A DNA stretch of 64,000 nt, taken from positions 124,001 to 188,000 of the forward strand of contig NZ_PUGF01000001.1 in NCBI RefSeq assembly GCF_002976435.1. The letters run 5' to 3'. This DNA comes from Solimicrobium silvestre. Its GTDB lineage: Bacteria; Pseudomonadota; Gammaproteobacteria; Burkholderiales; Burkholderiaceae_D. Position numbers and translations under genes: made by a program. Positions 43,056 through 53,293 of this stretch are shown in pieces. Position 1 is the first letter of the stretch. Every line of letters begins with the position of its first letter. The notes below the pieces were generated by a model. It saw only the letters and a list, made by a program, of their open reading frames with translations. It was not told the origin of the DNA and ran no database searches.

Positions 43056-44237
43056 ATGTTGCCTTACTCTAGATCTACGTTGTTTGTATCGACCACTTTA
43101 GCTATCGCCGCATTCGCCTGCCTGAGTGGATGCAACAATGCTTCCTCCAAGTCGGATAAAGCGACTGTCGCTGACATTCTATTAATCGCCCCAGAAGATT
43201 TGACGACTATCCACACCAATGCCTTCGCTTCCGGCCCCTCCATTACCGGCTCAGTACAGCCTGAGAGAAAGGCCGATTTACGTGCCGAAATTTCTTCGGT
43301 CGTGTTGCAAGTATTAAAAGAAAACGGCGAGAAGGTTAAAAAAGGTGATTTGTTAGTGCGCTTAGATGACACATCAATACGCGACAGTTTAAATTCTGCA
43401 CAAGAATCAGAGCGCGCAGCGACCCAGTCACTGGAACAGGCGCAGCGCCAATATGAGCGCCTTAAAACGCTACGTGGTTCAGGCATGGCATCTGCCCAAC
43501 AGGTAGAAGATGCAGAAATTCGCCGCAACACCGGTCAAAGCGATTTATCCGCCGCCAACACGCGCACGGTACAAGCCCGCCAACAATTGCAGCGGACCGA
43601 AATTCGTGCCCCGTTTGACGGCATTATTAGCGAACGCAAAGTCTCCAACGGCGATACTGCGCAAATCGGTAAAGAGTTAGTCAAGGTCATCGACCCAACC
43701 AGCATGCGCTTTGAAGGCCTGGTTTCTGCCGACACGGTTAGTCAGGTAAAGATAGGCCAAGCGGTTAATTTTAGAATCAATGGCTATAACGGGCAAAATT
43801 TTAACGGCACCGTCAAGCGCGTTAATCCTGAAGCCAATCCGGTCACACGTCAGGTTGAAGTACTGGTCAGTTTTAGCGATAGCGCACAGCCACAAGTGTC
43901 CGGCCTGTATGCCGAAGGACAAATTGAGGCTGGCAGCATTGCGACGTTGATGATTCCTGAAATGTCGATAGTACGCAATGGCGACAAAACCACCGCTTGG
44001 ACAGTCAAAGATAACGCCATCCACAAAACAATTATCGCTCTGGGTGCACGAGACCTGCGACGTGGTGACTATGTCGTGAAAAGCGGTTTAAGTGATGGCG
44101 ATATTTTATTGCGCAATCCAAGTACCACGCTCAAAGACGGCCAGAAAGTAGATGCATCTAACAAGCCAGCAGCTAAACCTGCCGCGGCTACTACGTCAGC
44201 CACAGCCGTAGCCACTTCCGACTCAACAGGAAAATAA
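43056..44237 (+). CDS. RND efflux pump periplasmic adaptor lipoprotein
   Basis: A 393-residue membrane-fusion protein with a lipobox LSGC (Cys26), placing it in the periplasm on the inner membrane. The order is lipoyl half (FASGPSITGSVQPERKADLRAEISSVVLQVLKENGEKVKKGDLLVRLDD), coiled-coil hairpin (SLNSAQESERAATQSLEQAQRQYERLKTLRGSGMASAQQVEDAEI), second lipoyl half (RAPFDGIISERKVSNGDTAQIGKELVKVIDPTS), and beta-barrel. The open frame extends upstream through the MITE-like element, but GGAG at 43046-43049 supports ATG 43056. It is followed after 3 bp by the RND pump. Substrates unknown. Confidence 0.92.
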   Translation: MLPYSRSTLFVSTTLAIAAFACLSGCNNASSKSDKATVADILLIAPEDLTTIHTNAFASGPSITGSVQPERKADLRAEISSVVLQVLKENGEKVKKGDLLVRLDDTSIRDSLNSAQESERAATQSLEQAQRQYERLKTLRGSGMASAQQVEDAEIRRNTGQSDLSAANTRTVQARQQLQRTEIRAPFDGIISERKVSNGDTAQIGKELVKVIDPTSMRFEGLVSADTVSQVKIGQAVNFRINGYNGQNFNGTVKRVNPEANPVTRQVEVLVSFSDSAQPQVSGLYAEGQIEAGSIATLMIPEMSIVRNGDKTTAWTVKDNAIHKTIIALGARDLRRGDYVVKSGLSDGDILLRNPSTTLKDGQKVDASNKPAAKPAAATTSATAVATSDSTGK

Positions 44238-44240
44238 GCC

Positions 44241-47200
44241 ATGTTCTTATCTGACTTTAGTATTAAGCGTCCGATTGCGACGATCGTCATCATCATCATG
44301 CTAATGTGCATGGGATTATTGGCTCTTAAAAAATTACGGGTAAATCAAAATCCCGACGTGCAATTCCCCTTGATCGTAGTCAGCGTCCCCTACCCAGGTG
44401 CGTCGCCGGATACGGTTGAGCATGAAGTGATTAACCGTATTGAAAAATCGCTACAAAGCATTACCGGTGTTGATCAGATGCGCTCCACTGCCAATGAAGG
44501 CAGCGCTACCTTTCTGATTTTTTTCAAGTTCGGTAAAAATATGGTCGAAGCAGGCGATGAAATCCGCAATGCAATTGGCAGCATACGCTACAAACTTCCG
44601 GCAGAAATTCGCGAACCCGTGCTGGAAAGAATAGACCCCGCAGCAGACCCGATTATGGAGATTGCGCTTTCCTCCACCGTACAGTCGCATGCTGAAATTT
44701 CTCGCCTAGCTGAAGACCAGTTAGCCGAAAAATTCAGGGCGATTGATGGCGTTGCGGTTGTCACCGTCAACGGTGCTTTGCGACGCGAACTGAGCGTGTT
44801 ATTAAAAGCCGAAAAACTGCGTGAATACAATGTTTCGGTGAATGAAGTAGTCAATGCTTTGCGCAACCAAAATACCAATGCGCCGGTCGGCAAGGTACGC
44901 GGCACGTTAAGTGAACAAAGCATACGTCTGGTTGGTCGCATTGAAACCCCGGCTGAATTTGAACAAATTGTGGTCAAACATAATGGCGACCAGGTAGTAC
45001 GCCTTGCACAAGTAGCGAGCATAGAAGATGGCTTTGCCGAAGTGAATAGCTACAGCGTACGTAATGCGCGTCCTAATGTGAACATTTCCGTGGTTCGCGC
45101 CAATAGCTCCAGCACTATTACTGTGGCGAATAAAGTTCGGGACCTGGTTGCTGAAATTAATAAAACCCTGCCGAATGGAACCGACCTGGTCGTGACCAAT
45201 GATGGCGGAGAAAACGCTCAAAGCAGCTTAGATAATGTGATTGATTCACTGATGTTCGGCGCTGTTCTCACCATTTTTGTGGTGTACATATTTTTAAATT
45301 CGTGGCGCTCTACCTTGATTACGGCATTAAGTTTACCTACCTCCGTTATTGCCGCTTTCATTGCCGTCTGGGCCTGTGGCTTTACCTTAAACTTTATGAC
45401 CTTGCTCGGCTTGTCATTAGCGATTGGAGTGTTAATTGATGATGCGATTGTGGTGCGCGAAAACATTGTACGGCACATGGAAATGGGTAAAGACCGACGC
45501 ACGGCAGCGTCGGAAGGTACGCGCGAAATCGGTATGGCGGTTGCCTCCACCACGTTTTCGATCATTTCGGTATTTATCCCGGTCGCGTTCATGCAGGGTG
45601 AGGCTGGCGAATGGTTCAGACCATTTGCGCTCACGGTGGCTATTTCAGTATTAGTCAGCCTGTTTATTTCATTCACGTTAGATCCGATGTTATCTGCTTA
45701 TTGGGGCGACCCGGTTGGTCAGCATTTGAAGCCAAAACGCGGCATCAGTTTATGGCTATCAAAATTTAATCATTGGTTTGATCATCAGGCAAATCGTTAT
45801 GGCAGTGTTATCGCCTGGGCCTTGCATCACCGCCGTTCCATGGCAGTGATTGCCGGAGCTAGTTTAGTCGGGGCGATAGCGTTACAAGCCACATTGGGCG
45901 GCACCGATTTTTTACCAGCAACGGACGCCGGACAAATCGCAATTGATGTACGTACCCCATCCAGCTCCAGCATTGAATATAATCGTTTAAAAATTGAAAA
46001 AGCGGCTGAACTGGCACGCACAATATCAGAAACCGTGGCAACAAATAGCAATGTAAATGCGGCCGGTGGTCGGATATATGTCGACATCGGCAAAAGCACC
46101 AAACGCAAACGCTCAGCCAGCCAGATCGCGGTGGAACTGCGCGGCTTAATGAAGCGCTTAGTCGGCGCTGAATATGTGGTGCAAGATGATTTAAATAATG
46201 GCGGTAACAAGCCAGTGCAAATTAAATTTTTCGGTACCGATTCACGACGCTTAACAACAATCACCAACGATTTCATGGAGAAGTTACGCCATGTTCCCGG
46301 TGCGGTTGATGTGGGTTTGTCTGAGCAAGCACCTAAAGACGAATTGCAGATTGAACTGAATCGCGGTCTGGCAAATTCACTAGGCATTTCTGTGGCCGAT
46401 GCAGCGCAATCTTTACGCGTGGCGTTTGCGGGTGTTGAAGTCGGTGACTGGGTTGATCCTACCGGTGAGTCACGCGATGTGGCGGTACGCTTACAGGCGG
46501 ATGACCGACTGAACGCAGAAAATATTGAGCACTTGCCAATTGCTGTCAATGGTGGCAACTCGATGGTTCCGTTAGATCAGATTGCCACCATTAAAATGGG
46601 TAAAGGCCCATCCAAAATTGAACATAGCGATGGCAAACGGATGATTAATGTATCTGCCAACGCAGAAGGCCGCTCTGCCGGTGAAGTCACATCCGATGCA
46701 TTAACCATAGCTAAGGCAATTGATTTCCCACCTGGTTTTGGTATTGAACTGGGCGGTGCTGCACGTAGTCAGCAAGAATTATTCAGCGAAATGTTTATTG
46801 CCTTAATCATGGGTATCGGTTTGATGTATTTGATTTTGGTGATTCAATTCGGTTCATTCACGGCACCATTAGCGGTCATGTTGTCGTTGCCATTAAGTTT
46901 AATCGGCGTAGTCATTGCGCTGTTACTGACTAAGGGCACGATTAATTTAATGAGTTTTATCGGCGTCATTATGCTGATGGGTCTGGTCGCTAAAAACGCT
47001 ATTTTGTTATTAGATTGCGCTCGCAAACATGAGGCATTAGGGCATGACCGTGAAGAGTCGTTAATGTACGCAGGACGCATGCGCTTGCGCCCAATTTTAA
47101 TGACCACTTTCGCGCTGATCGCGGGGATGATGCCGGTCGCTATCGGTATGGGTGAAGGTGGCGAGTTTTACCGGCCATTGGCTGTTGCCATCATCGGCGG

Positions 47201-47441
47201 CACCATTACTTCTACGATGCTGACCTTGCTGGTAGTTCCGACCTTTTACGACAGCATCGAAATCGCTCGTGACCGGATGTTTGCAAAAATGGCGGCACGT
47301 ACAGAACGGATGAATGTGGTGGTGGCGTTCTTCCTAACTATGTTTGAAGCGTTCCTGACCTTGATCTTTGTACGCTGGATATTTAGACAGGTAATTAAGT
47401 TGTCGGGACTGTTGGGCGGACGTAAATCAATGGCTTCTTAA
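44241..47441 (+). CDS. RND-family efflux pump, inner-membrane transporter
   Basis: A 1066-residue proton-driven HAE1/AcrB-type trimeric pump. It begins MFLSDFSIKRPIATIVIIIMLMCMGLLALKKLRVNQNPDVQFPLIVVSVPYPGASPDTVEHEV. The proton-relay Asp pair is in IGVLIDDAIVVREN (TM4), and FIGVIMLMGLVAKNAILLLDCA is the TM10 region with its Lys. Porter domain stretches are present twice, as expected. The C-terminus is extended by a short hydrophobic segment (FFLTMFEAFLTLIFVRWIFRQVIKL), longer than typical AcrB. No outer-membrane channel gene follows; a TolC-like partner must be elsewhere. A strong terminator ends the two-gene operon. Confidence 0.93.
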   Translation: MFLSDFSIKRPIATIVIIIMLMCMGLLALKKLRVNQNPDVQFPLIVVSVPYPGASPDTVEHEVINRIEKSLQSITGVDQMRSTANEGSATFLIFFKFGKNMVEAGDEIRNAIGSIRYKLPAEIREPVLERIDPAADPIMEIALSSTVQSHAEISRLAEDQLAEKFRAIDGVAVVTVNGALRRELSVLLKAEKLREYNVSVNEVVNALRNQNTNAPVGKVRGTLSEQSIRLVGRIETPAEFEQIVVKHNGDQVVRLAQVASIEDGFAEVNSYSVRNARPNVNISVVRANSSSTITVANKVRDLVAEINKTLPNGTDLVVTNDGGENAQSSLDNVIDSLMFGAVLTIFVVYIFLNSWRSTLITALSLPTSVIAAFIAVWACGFTLNFMTLLGLSLAIGVLIDDAIVVRENIVRHMEMGKDRRTAASEGTREIGMAVASTTFSIISVFIPVAFMQGEAGEWFRPFALTVAISVLVSLFISFTLDPMLSAYWGDPVGQHLKPKRGISLWLSKFNHWFDHQANRYGSVIAWALHHRRSMAVIAGASLVGAIALQATLGGTDFLPATDAGQIAIDVRTPSSSSIEYNRLKIEKAAELARTISETVATNSNVNAAGGRIYVDIGKSTKRKRSASQIAVELRGLMKRLVGAEYVVQDDLNNGGNKPVQIKFFGTDSRRLTTITNDFMEKLRHVPGAVDVGLSEQAPKDELQIELNRGLANSLGISVADAAQSLRVAFAGVEVGDWVDPTGESRDVAVRLQADDRLNAENIEHLPIAVNGGNSMVPLDQIATIKMGKGPSKIEHSDGKRMINVSANAEGRSAGEVTSDALTIAKAIDFPPGFGIELGGAARSQQELFSEMFIALIMGIGLMYLILVIQFGSFTAPLAVMLSLPLSLIGVVIALLLTKGTINLMSFIGVIMLMGLVAKNAILLLDCARKHEALGHDREESLMYAGRMRLRPILMTTFALIAGMMPVAIGMGEGGEFYRPLAVAIIGGTITSTMLTLLVVPTFYDSIEIARDRMFAKMAARTERMNVVVAFFLTMFEAFLTLIFVRWIFRQVIKLSGLLGGRKSMAS

Positions 47442-47469
47442 CATCGACTATTCAGATTTAGTTGTGTAA

Positions 47470-47509
47470 GAAAAAGCACCTTGCCACTTGTTGGTAAGGT
47501 GCTTTTTTC
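47470..47509 (+). terminator. Rho-independent terminator of the RND efflux operon
   Basis: AAAAAGCACCTTGCCA pairs imperfectly with TTGGTAAGGTGCTTTTTT, 29 bp after the pump stop. The stem is strong and ends in a T-run. Confidence 0.93.
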
Positions 47510-47718
47510 TTATCTTTCAAAATCTCATCATTGATCTTCGGGCTGGCCTCCGATGATATCCAGCACATAACTCAGCGAGCCGATCAATTCCGATAACGAA
47601 ATACCTGTTGCAACAGACAAAACTCTGGCGGGAGTTATTAAATTTGCATAAAGGATGTTTGCCTAATGAAAGCGGATGCTTTTTACGGCAAATGAAAAAT
47701 GTGCTGATGTGAAAACAA

Positions 47719-47741
47719 TGCGATATACTTCTGCGATATAC
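47719..47741. promoter_or_regulatory. Direct repeats upstream of vapB (candidate operator)
   Basis: TGCGATATAC occurs at 47719-47728 and again at 47732-47741, spaced 13 bp start to start. They lie 20 bp before the vapB ATG and probably bind the VapBC complex. A GGAG ribosome site (47751-47754) follows. The rest of 47510-47718 has no recognisable gene. Confidence 0.55.
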
Positions 47742-47761
47742 CATATTTTTGGAGTTGAAAA

Positions 47762-47995
47762 ATGACAATCAGCACTGTGTTTATTTCAAATCGCACCCAA
47801 GCAGTTCGCATACCTTTGGAATTAAGATTACCGAAAGAAGTCACCAAAGTAGAAGTCCGAGCCGTTGGTAATGAGCGCATTATTGCACCGGTCGGCGAGT
47901 CCTGGAATAGCTTTTTCCTGAACACCCCACCAGTCAGCGATGATTTTTTAGAAGAGCGTGCCACGCAGCATCAAGCAGATCGGGAGGCATTCTAA
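47762..47995 (+). CDS. vapB: Antitoxin VapB
   Basis: A 77-residue antitoxin. The N-terminus TISTVFISNRTQAVRIPLELRLPKEVTKVEVRAVG is the swapped-hairpin AbrB-like DNA-binding domain (SNRTQAVRIP is the VapB signature). The C-terminus (FFLNTPPVSDDFLEERATQHQADREAF) is the acidic tail that plugs the toxin. Its stop overlaps the vapC ATG by one base (TAATG), giving translational coupling. It should bind DNA to repress its own promoter, alone and with VapC. Confidence 0.93.
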   Translation: MTISTVFISNRTQAVRIPLELRLPKEVTKVEVRAVGNERIIAPVGESWNSFFLNTPPVSDDFLEERATQHQADREAF

Positions 47996-48408
47996 TGCTG
48001 AAATATCTGCTTGATACCAACATAGTGATTTATGTGCTTAAACGCCGGCCACTTGAGCTTTTACAGGTATTTAATAATCACACAAATCATATGGCGATTT
48101 CGGCAATTACTTTAGGCGAACTATTGCATGGTGTAGAAAAAAGTAGCCAGCCAGTAGCCAATTTAAACGTTGTTGAAGACTTTTGTAGCCGGGTGACGGT
48201 ATTGCCCTATGCAGCAAAAGCTGCACAACATTATGGAGCGATTCGTGCCGCGCTTGAAAAAATTGGTCAGCCAATTGGTGTCAATGATTTTCATATCGCA
48301 GCGCATGCACGTAGCGAAGGGTTAATTTTAGTTACAAATAACATCAAAGAATTCGTGAAAGTGCCAGCCTTGCAATTAGAAAACTGGCTAGCCGCGCCTG
48401 AAAAATAA
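47995..48408 (+). CDS. vapC: Toxin VapC (PIN-domain ribonuclease)
   Basis: A 137-residue PIN-domain RNase. Four acidic active-site positions are visible: Asp7 (YLLDTNIVIY), Glu42 (LGELLHG), Asp98 (VNDFHIAAHA) and the late TNNIKEF. VapC toxins cleave tRNA or rRNA when freed from VapB. Motifs and length are intact, so it looks active. The gene ends 24 bp before the convergent end of the permease array, with no terminator visible between them. Confidence 0.93.
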   Translation: MLKYLLDTNIVIYVLKRRPLELLQVFNNHTNHMAISAITLGELLHGVEKSSQPVANLNVVEDFCSRVTVLPYAAKAAQHYGAIRAALEKIGQPIGVNDFHIAAHARSEGLILVTNNIKEFVKVPALQLENWLAAPEK

Positions 48409-48432
48409 TGGCATAAATTAAGATTGAATGCC

Positions 48433-50844
48433 TTAAATTCGCAAAGCCACTACTGGCGACATCCGAATCGCCAGCAATGCATGGCGCAAAATACCAAAGA
48501 AGGCAACCACACAGGCGAGCGCCAATGCGCCAACCAAAGGCCAAACTCCCATCGGTGCGCGCTCAACAAATTCCGCCAAATATTTTTCGCTTGCAACAGC
48601 CGCAATCGGTAAGCCTATCAGCGCGCTAATCGCGACTAGTATTCCAAATTCACGTGCTAGCAAGCCTGCAATTGCTCCACCATTTGCCCCGTACAATTTA
48701 CGTAAAACGATTTCACGGGTGCGGCGTTGCACGCTGTAAGCGGATAAAACATAAATACCAAAAGCGGCAATCGCAATTGCTAACACGCTGGCAGCGGCTA
48801 GTAATTTGGCCAGGCGTAAATCATCGGCGTAATTTTCAGCGACGACATCTTGTGCCCTGCGCATCACCATGTCATCAGTAGGGAATGAATGTGTCCAAAT
48901 AGTAGCCACTGCTTTTTCCAAGCTGGCAAAATCGCCAGTACTGCGCACGGTCAGTACCGTCATACGGGAGGACAGCAAATACACCACAGCTTGCGCGGTT
49001 TCGCGATTGCTTTGATGTCGGATATCAGGCGCGATGCCGATGATTTGCTTGGTCATATCTCCGCCCCAGGAAACCATCTGCCCGATTGCGGCTTCGGGGG
49101 AAGCAAAACCCAACGCTTGCGCAGCCTGCCAATTAAGAATTACATGGTTATTTGCGGCTTGATCCAAGCGCGGATCGAACAGACGCCCAGCGCGCGGCTT
49201 GACGCCAACTACATCAAAAAAATTAGGGCTTATATCTTGACTGGAGAGGACTACTTCTTGACCCGTTTTGCTCTTCACGCTATTCGCGCTTTTATGTGAA
49301 CTGTTGGCAGGCGGGTTGAGTGACGCAGCAACGCCAGTAACGCCGGGTAAGTGTTCCAGTTGATCTCGAAACGCCACGCCTATTGGATCATTTAAATCGA
49401 TCGACATACGGATCACCACTAATTGAGTCGGATCAAACCCGGGATTACTTTTGCGGGAATAATTGGTTTGCCACAGAATAGCTAGCGTTAATCCGGCAAA
49501 CCCCATCGCCACTGAGAACTGCATTACCGTCAACACTCGCCGTATCCACAAGCCACTGGCGGTTTCCAGATTTCCGCGTCCGGCAACGCTTTCAGCAGCT
49601 CTCACGCGCAACGCGATCCATGCAGGATATATGCCTGTCACCAAGCCGACGATTAACCCAAACAATGCGCAAAGCATGAGATTTTGCGATGTGAATAATG
49701 CATCCAATTTACGGGCCATCAATTCCGAAAAAAGCGGCAACAATAACCAGGCCAGCAATATCCCAAGCGTTGTGGCAACAACTGAAACCAGCAACGCTTC
49801 CGCCATAAAATTGCCGATGATGTGATGCACACTTGCCCCTAGCACCTTACGCAAACCTATCTCACGCTGCCGCCGCAAGGTGCGAACGATAGCAAGATTG
49901 ACGTAGTTAATCGCCGCCAGCAGTAAAATCAAGATCGCGACGACAGCTAAGCCAATCACCACGTTTTTATTCCCCCATGCGCCGTGCCTATTCAGATCCT
50001 GATCAAAATAACTGTCTGCTAAAGAGACTATGCGCATGTCTTGCAATTTTATGCCGCCTCGTTTCCGTAATGCATCAGGCCCCATTTTTGAAAGCTGTCC
50101 AAAACGATCTACCGCATCTTGTAAAACGTTTTCCAGCGCTGCTGGCGTAGCACCAACACGCAGTTTCAAATACAGTTTCCCAACTCCATCGTCCCAGTTA
50201 TTCACATAGCTAGCCCGATCCGCCTCCGGCCATGCCGCCGTGTTGGTGCCCACTAATGCCAAATAAGGTTCCATCGTATTGGACGGCGGGTCTGGCAAAA
50301 GTGCCGCCACCTGATACGATTTTTCATCTATTTTTACTATTTTGTGCAATATCTGAGTTTCGCCAAATATCTTCTGCGCAGTACTCAGCGTCAATGCAAT
50401 GGCATCAGGCTTAGTCAAGGCTGCTTGCAAGTCACCTTCCAATGCCTGAATGCCGAATAGCTGGGGAAAATCCGGTTCAACTGCACTCAGTTCAATTTTT
50501 TGCGATCGAATTTCCGTGTGGTTTTCCGCCACAATCAGCGCATCGATTTGATGTACAAAGCTGGTCATTATCACAAGTCCGCTCTTTTTTGCAATGGCAC
50601 TGAATGGAAATTGAATTCCATCGGTCCAAATTGGCGGCGCAGAAATTAGATTAATCCGTTGTTTTACCGAGTAGACATGCTCCCTATCAGGCACCTGTGC
50701 ATCGTAATTAAACGAATAACGCACAAAACCCAGCAACAAAAAACACGCCGCAAAACCAAGCGTCAGTCCAAAGACAACCATGACAGAATAGACAGGCTCG
50801 TTAATCAGCAAACGCCAACCGATACGAAAATCACGTAGATTCAT
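48433..50844 (-). CDS. FtsX/MacB-like ABC permease, array copy 1 (operon-distal)
   Basis: An 803-residue permease with two tandem MacB-type halves. It begins with the array-wide N-terminus MNLRDFRIGWRLLINEP, then TM1 (VYSVMVVFGLTLGFAACFLLLGFVRYS), a periplasmic domain, TM2-4 (VAILILLLAAINYVNLAIVRTLRRQREIGLRKVLGASV), a second TM/periplasmic repeat, and closing helices (AFGIYVLSAYSVQRRTREIVLRKLYGANGGAIAGLLAREF). The two TLRRQREIG and RRTREIVLRK loops are the ATPase-facing coupling elements. It is most similar to array copy 2. It lacks its own ATPase and should use the one at 58449. Start ATG with AAGGA upstream. Such proteins move substrates at the periplasmic side (MacB, LolCDE); the substrate is unknown. 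Confidence 0.9.
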   Translation of the reverse strand: MNLRDFRIGWRLLINEPVYSVMVVFGLTLGFAACFLLLGFVRYSFNYDAQVPDREHVYSVKQRINLISAPPIWTDGIQFPFSAIAKKSGLVIMTSFVHQIDALIVAENHTEIRSQKIELSAVEPDFPQLFGIQALEGDLQAALTKPDAIALTLSTAQKIFGETQILHKIVKIDEKSYQVAALLPDPPSNTMEPYLALVGTNTAAWPEADRASYVNNWDDGVGKLYLKLRVGATPAALENVLQDAVDRFGQLSKMGPDALRKRGGIKLQDMRIVSLADSYFDQDLNRHGAWGNKNVVIGLAVVAILILLLAAINYVNLAIVRTLRRQREIGLRKVLGASVHHIIGNFMAEALLVSVVATTLGILLAWLLLPLFSELMARKLDALFTSQNLMLCALFGLIVGLVTGIYPAWIALRVRAAESVAGRGNLETASGLWIRRVLTVMQFSVAMGFAGLTLAILWQTNYSRKSNPGFDPTQLVVIRMSIDLNDPIGVAFRDQLEHLPGVTGVAASLNPPANSSHKSANSVKSKTGQEVVLSSQDISPNFFDVVGVKPRAGRLFDPRLDQAANNHVILNWQAAQALGFASPEAAIGQMVSWGGDMTKQIIGIAPDIRHQSNRETAQAVVYLLSSRMTVLTVRSTGDFASLEKAVATIWTHSFPTDDMVMRRAQDVVAENYADDLRLAKLLAAASVLAIAIAAFGIYVLSAYSVQRRTREIVLRKLYGANGGAIAGLLAREFGILVAISALIGLPIAAVASEKYLAEFVERAPMGVWPLVGALALACVVAFFGILRHALLAIRMSPVVALRI

Positions 50845-50880
50845 TTGATATTCCTTCTATCATTAATAATATGCACTCGT

Positions 50881-53274
50881 TTAATTATGCAATGCATCTG
50901 CAGGCGGCATCCGAATCGCTAACAGCGCATGGCGCAAAACACTCACGAAGGCGACCATGCATGCAACGAACAAGGCGCCAACTAAAGGCCACACTCCCAT
51001 CGGCGCGTGCTCGACAAATTCAGCAAGATATTTGGCACTTGCAACGAAAGCAATCGGTAAGCCTATCAAAGCACTAATCGCGACTAACACACCATATTCG
51101 CGTGCTAACAAGCGCGCAATCGCTCCGCCGTTGGCTCCATATAATTTACGCAAAACGATTTCACGAGTACGGCGTTGCACGCTGTAAGCGGATAGAACGT
51201 AAATCCCGAAAGCGGCAATCGCAATTGCTAACAAGCTGGAAGCGGCCAGTAATTTGGCCATGCGTAAATCATCGGCGTAATTGATGGCGATTGCGTCCGA
51301 TAATCTACGCATGCGCAATGTATCAGTCGGAAATGTCTGTACCCAAAGCGCTGTTACTGCTTTTTCCAACGCGTCAAAATCACCGTTAGTACGAACGGTT
51401 AAAACACGCAAGGCATTAGAAAGCCGGTAGTAATTTGGCTGAACGGTTTCGCGCAAGTTTTGATGGCGGATATAGGGAACAACACCAATGATTTTGTTAT
51501 CATCAACAGGGAAAATTTGACCGATTGCCTCTTCTGGAGAATGAAATCCCAGCGCTTTTGCAGCCAGCCAATTAACCACAACCACGTTGCTATGTTCAAC
51601 TTGATCGATATGGGAATTAAATAGGCGTCCAGCAAGTGGTTTCACACCATACACATCAAAGAAATTAACACTGACAGGCTGACAGGACATTTCAACTGGC
51701 TCGCCCGCATTATTATGCGACCTGTTCATGCATTTAGTTCTAGGACTGCCGGGATAATCTGCCGATGCAGCGACCTCAGAAACACCAGGAAGATGCGCCA
51801 GTTTGTCCCGAAACATCACGTCAATCGGATTAATTAAACTGTCCGGCAAATCAATTACCACTAATTTTTCAGGATCAAATCCCAAATTAATCTTGCTGGC
51901 GTAATGCGCTTGCCAAACAATGGCCAGTGTTAAACCCGTAAACCCCATGGCAACAGAAAACTGCATGATCGTCAGTATTCGCCTCAGCCATAAACCGCTG
52001 CTGGTTTCACTATTTCCACGGCCAGCCACACTTTCCGAGACGCTAACCCGCAAGGCAATCCATGCAGGATAAGCGCCCGTCAACAAACCAACAATGATTC
52101 CAAACAACGCAGAAAATACCAAATTTTGTAGTGTAAATAGCGTGTCTAGTTTGCGTACCATCAATTCTGAAAACAGCGGCAATAATAGCCACGCCAACAA
52201 CATCCCAAGAGCAGTTGCTATCATCGACACTAACATCGCTTCGGCAAGAAAGTGTCCAACTAGTCGATTAACGCTTGCTCCCAGTAATTTGCGCAAGCCA
52301 ATTTCGCGTTGACGCCGCAAGGTACGGACGATGGCAAGATTGACATAATTAATCGCGGCCAAAAGTAAAATTAAAATCGCCACTGCTGCCAATCCAATCA
52401 CAATTTTTTTATTCGCATGCTCTCCGTCATCCGACATTAAATCTTGATCAAAATAACCATCAGGCAAGGCAACCAACCGCACTTCGATTGCTTTTCCACC
52501 ACGTAACTTAAGCAACTCTTCTGGCTTAAAGCTACGCCCAAATCCAAACTTATCGATCTCCTTCTGCAACATTTTTTCCAGAACTTCAGGTGAAGTGTGC
52601 GGGCTGAGCTTCATATAAATCTGACTCGACGTATTATCCCAATCATGCAATGCTTTAGCCCGTTCAACTTCAGGCCAAGCCGATGTATTCTTACCTACCA
52701 ATGCTTCATAAGGCTGAGCAGTATTGGAAGGTGGATCTGGTAAGAGCGCCGTTACTCGATAAAGATTTTCTGCAATTTTTACTGTTTTATGCAACGCCTG
52801 ATTATCACCAAATATTTTTTGCGCGGTGCTCATGGTCAGCGCAATTGCGTCCGGCTGAGTTAATGCTGATGGCAAGTCACCTTCCAACGCTTGTATGCCA
52901 AATATCTGCGGAAAATCTGTTTCCACAGAACTCAATTTTATTTTTCGCGATACGTTACCAACTTGAACGACAGAATAAATCGGATAAACAAAACTTGTCG
53001 CCACCGCTTGTCCACTTTTTTTGATGACGTCACTTAATGGCAGTTTGGCTGAATTTGACCAAAATGGGGGAGAGAACAGAGTCATACTTTCCTTGACAAA
53101 ATAAACCCGCTCCTTATCCGGTACTTGCGCATCGTAATTAAATGAATAACGCACAAAACCCAGCAGCAAAAAACACGCTGCAAAACCTAACGCCAATCCA
53201 AATACCACCACCAAAGAATAGACTGGCTCGTTAGCGAGCAAGCGCCAGCCGATACAAAAATCACGCAGGTTCAT
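50881..53274 (-). CDS. FtsX/MacB-like ABC permease, array copy 2
   Basis: A 797-residue paralogue of array copy 1. They share nearly identical runs such as FGLALGFAACFLLLGFVRYSFNYDAQVPD, AINYVNLAIVRTLRRQREIGLRK and AFGIYVLSAYSVQRRTREIVLRKLYGANGGAIA, while the periplasmic domains diverge (copy 2: SMTLFSPPFWSNSAKLPLSD). This pattern, conserved membrane and coupling parts with variable exposed domains, suggests specialisation for different substrates or partners. A 36-bp gap separates it from copy 1. It begins MNLRDFCIGWRLLANEP. Confidence 0.9.
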   Translation of the reverse strand: MNLRDFCIGWRLLANEPVYSLVVVFGLALGFAACFLLLGFVRYSFNYDAQVPDKERVYFVKESMTLFSPPFWSNSAKLPLSDVIKKSGQAVATSFVYPIYSVVQVGNVSRKIKLSSVETDFPQIFGIQALEGDLPSALTQPDAIALTMSTAQKIFGDNQALHKTVKIAENLYRVTALLPDPPSNTAQPYEALVGKNTSAWPEVERAKALHDWDNTSSQIYMKLSPHTSPEVLEKMLQKEIDKFGFGRSFKPEELLKLRGGKAIEVRLVALPDGYFDQDLMSDDGEHANKKIVIGLAAVAILILLLAAINYVNLAIVRTLRRQREIGLRKLLGASVNRLVGHFLAEAMLVSMIATALGMLLAWLLLPLFSELMVRKLDTLFTLQNLVFSALFGIIVGLLTGAYPAWIALRVSVSESVAGRGNSETSSGLWLRRILTIMQFSVAMGFTGLTLAIVWQAHYASKINLGFDPEKLVVIDLPDSLINPIDVMFRDKLAHLPGVSEVAASADYPGSPRTKCMNRSHNNAGEPVEMSCQPVSVNFFDVYGVKPLAGRLFNSHIDQVEHSNVVVVNWLAAKALGFHSPEEAIGQIFPVDDNKIIGVVPYIRHQNLRETVQPNYYRLSNALRVLTVRTNGDFDALEKAVTALWVQTFPTDTLRMRRLSDAIAINYADDLRMAKLLAASSLLAIAIAAFGIYVLSAYSVQRRTREIVLRKLYGANGGAIARLLAREYGVLVAISALIGLPIAFVASAKYLAEFVEHAPMGVWPLVGALFVACMVAFVSVLRHALLAIRMPPADALHN

Positions 53275-53293
53275 TTTTTCTTTCTTATTAACT

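Noticed and set aside
47517-47768. 83-codon minus-strand frame between the RND operon and vapBC
   Set aside because: It runs across the vapB promoter and ribosome site, has no recognisable domain, and starts inside vapB's first codons.
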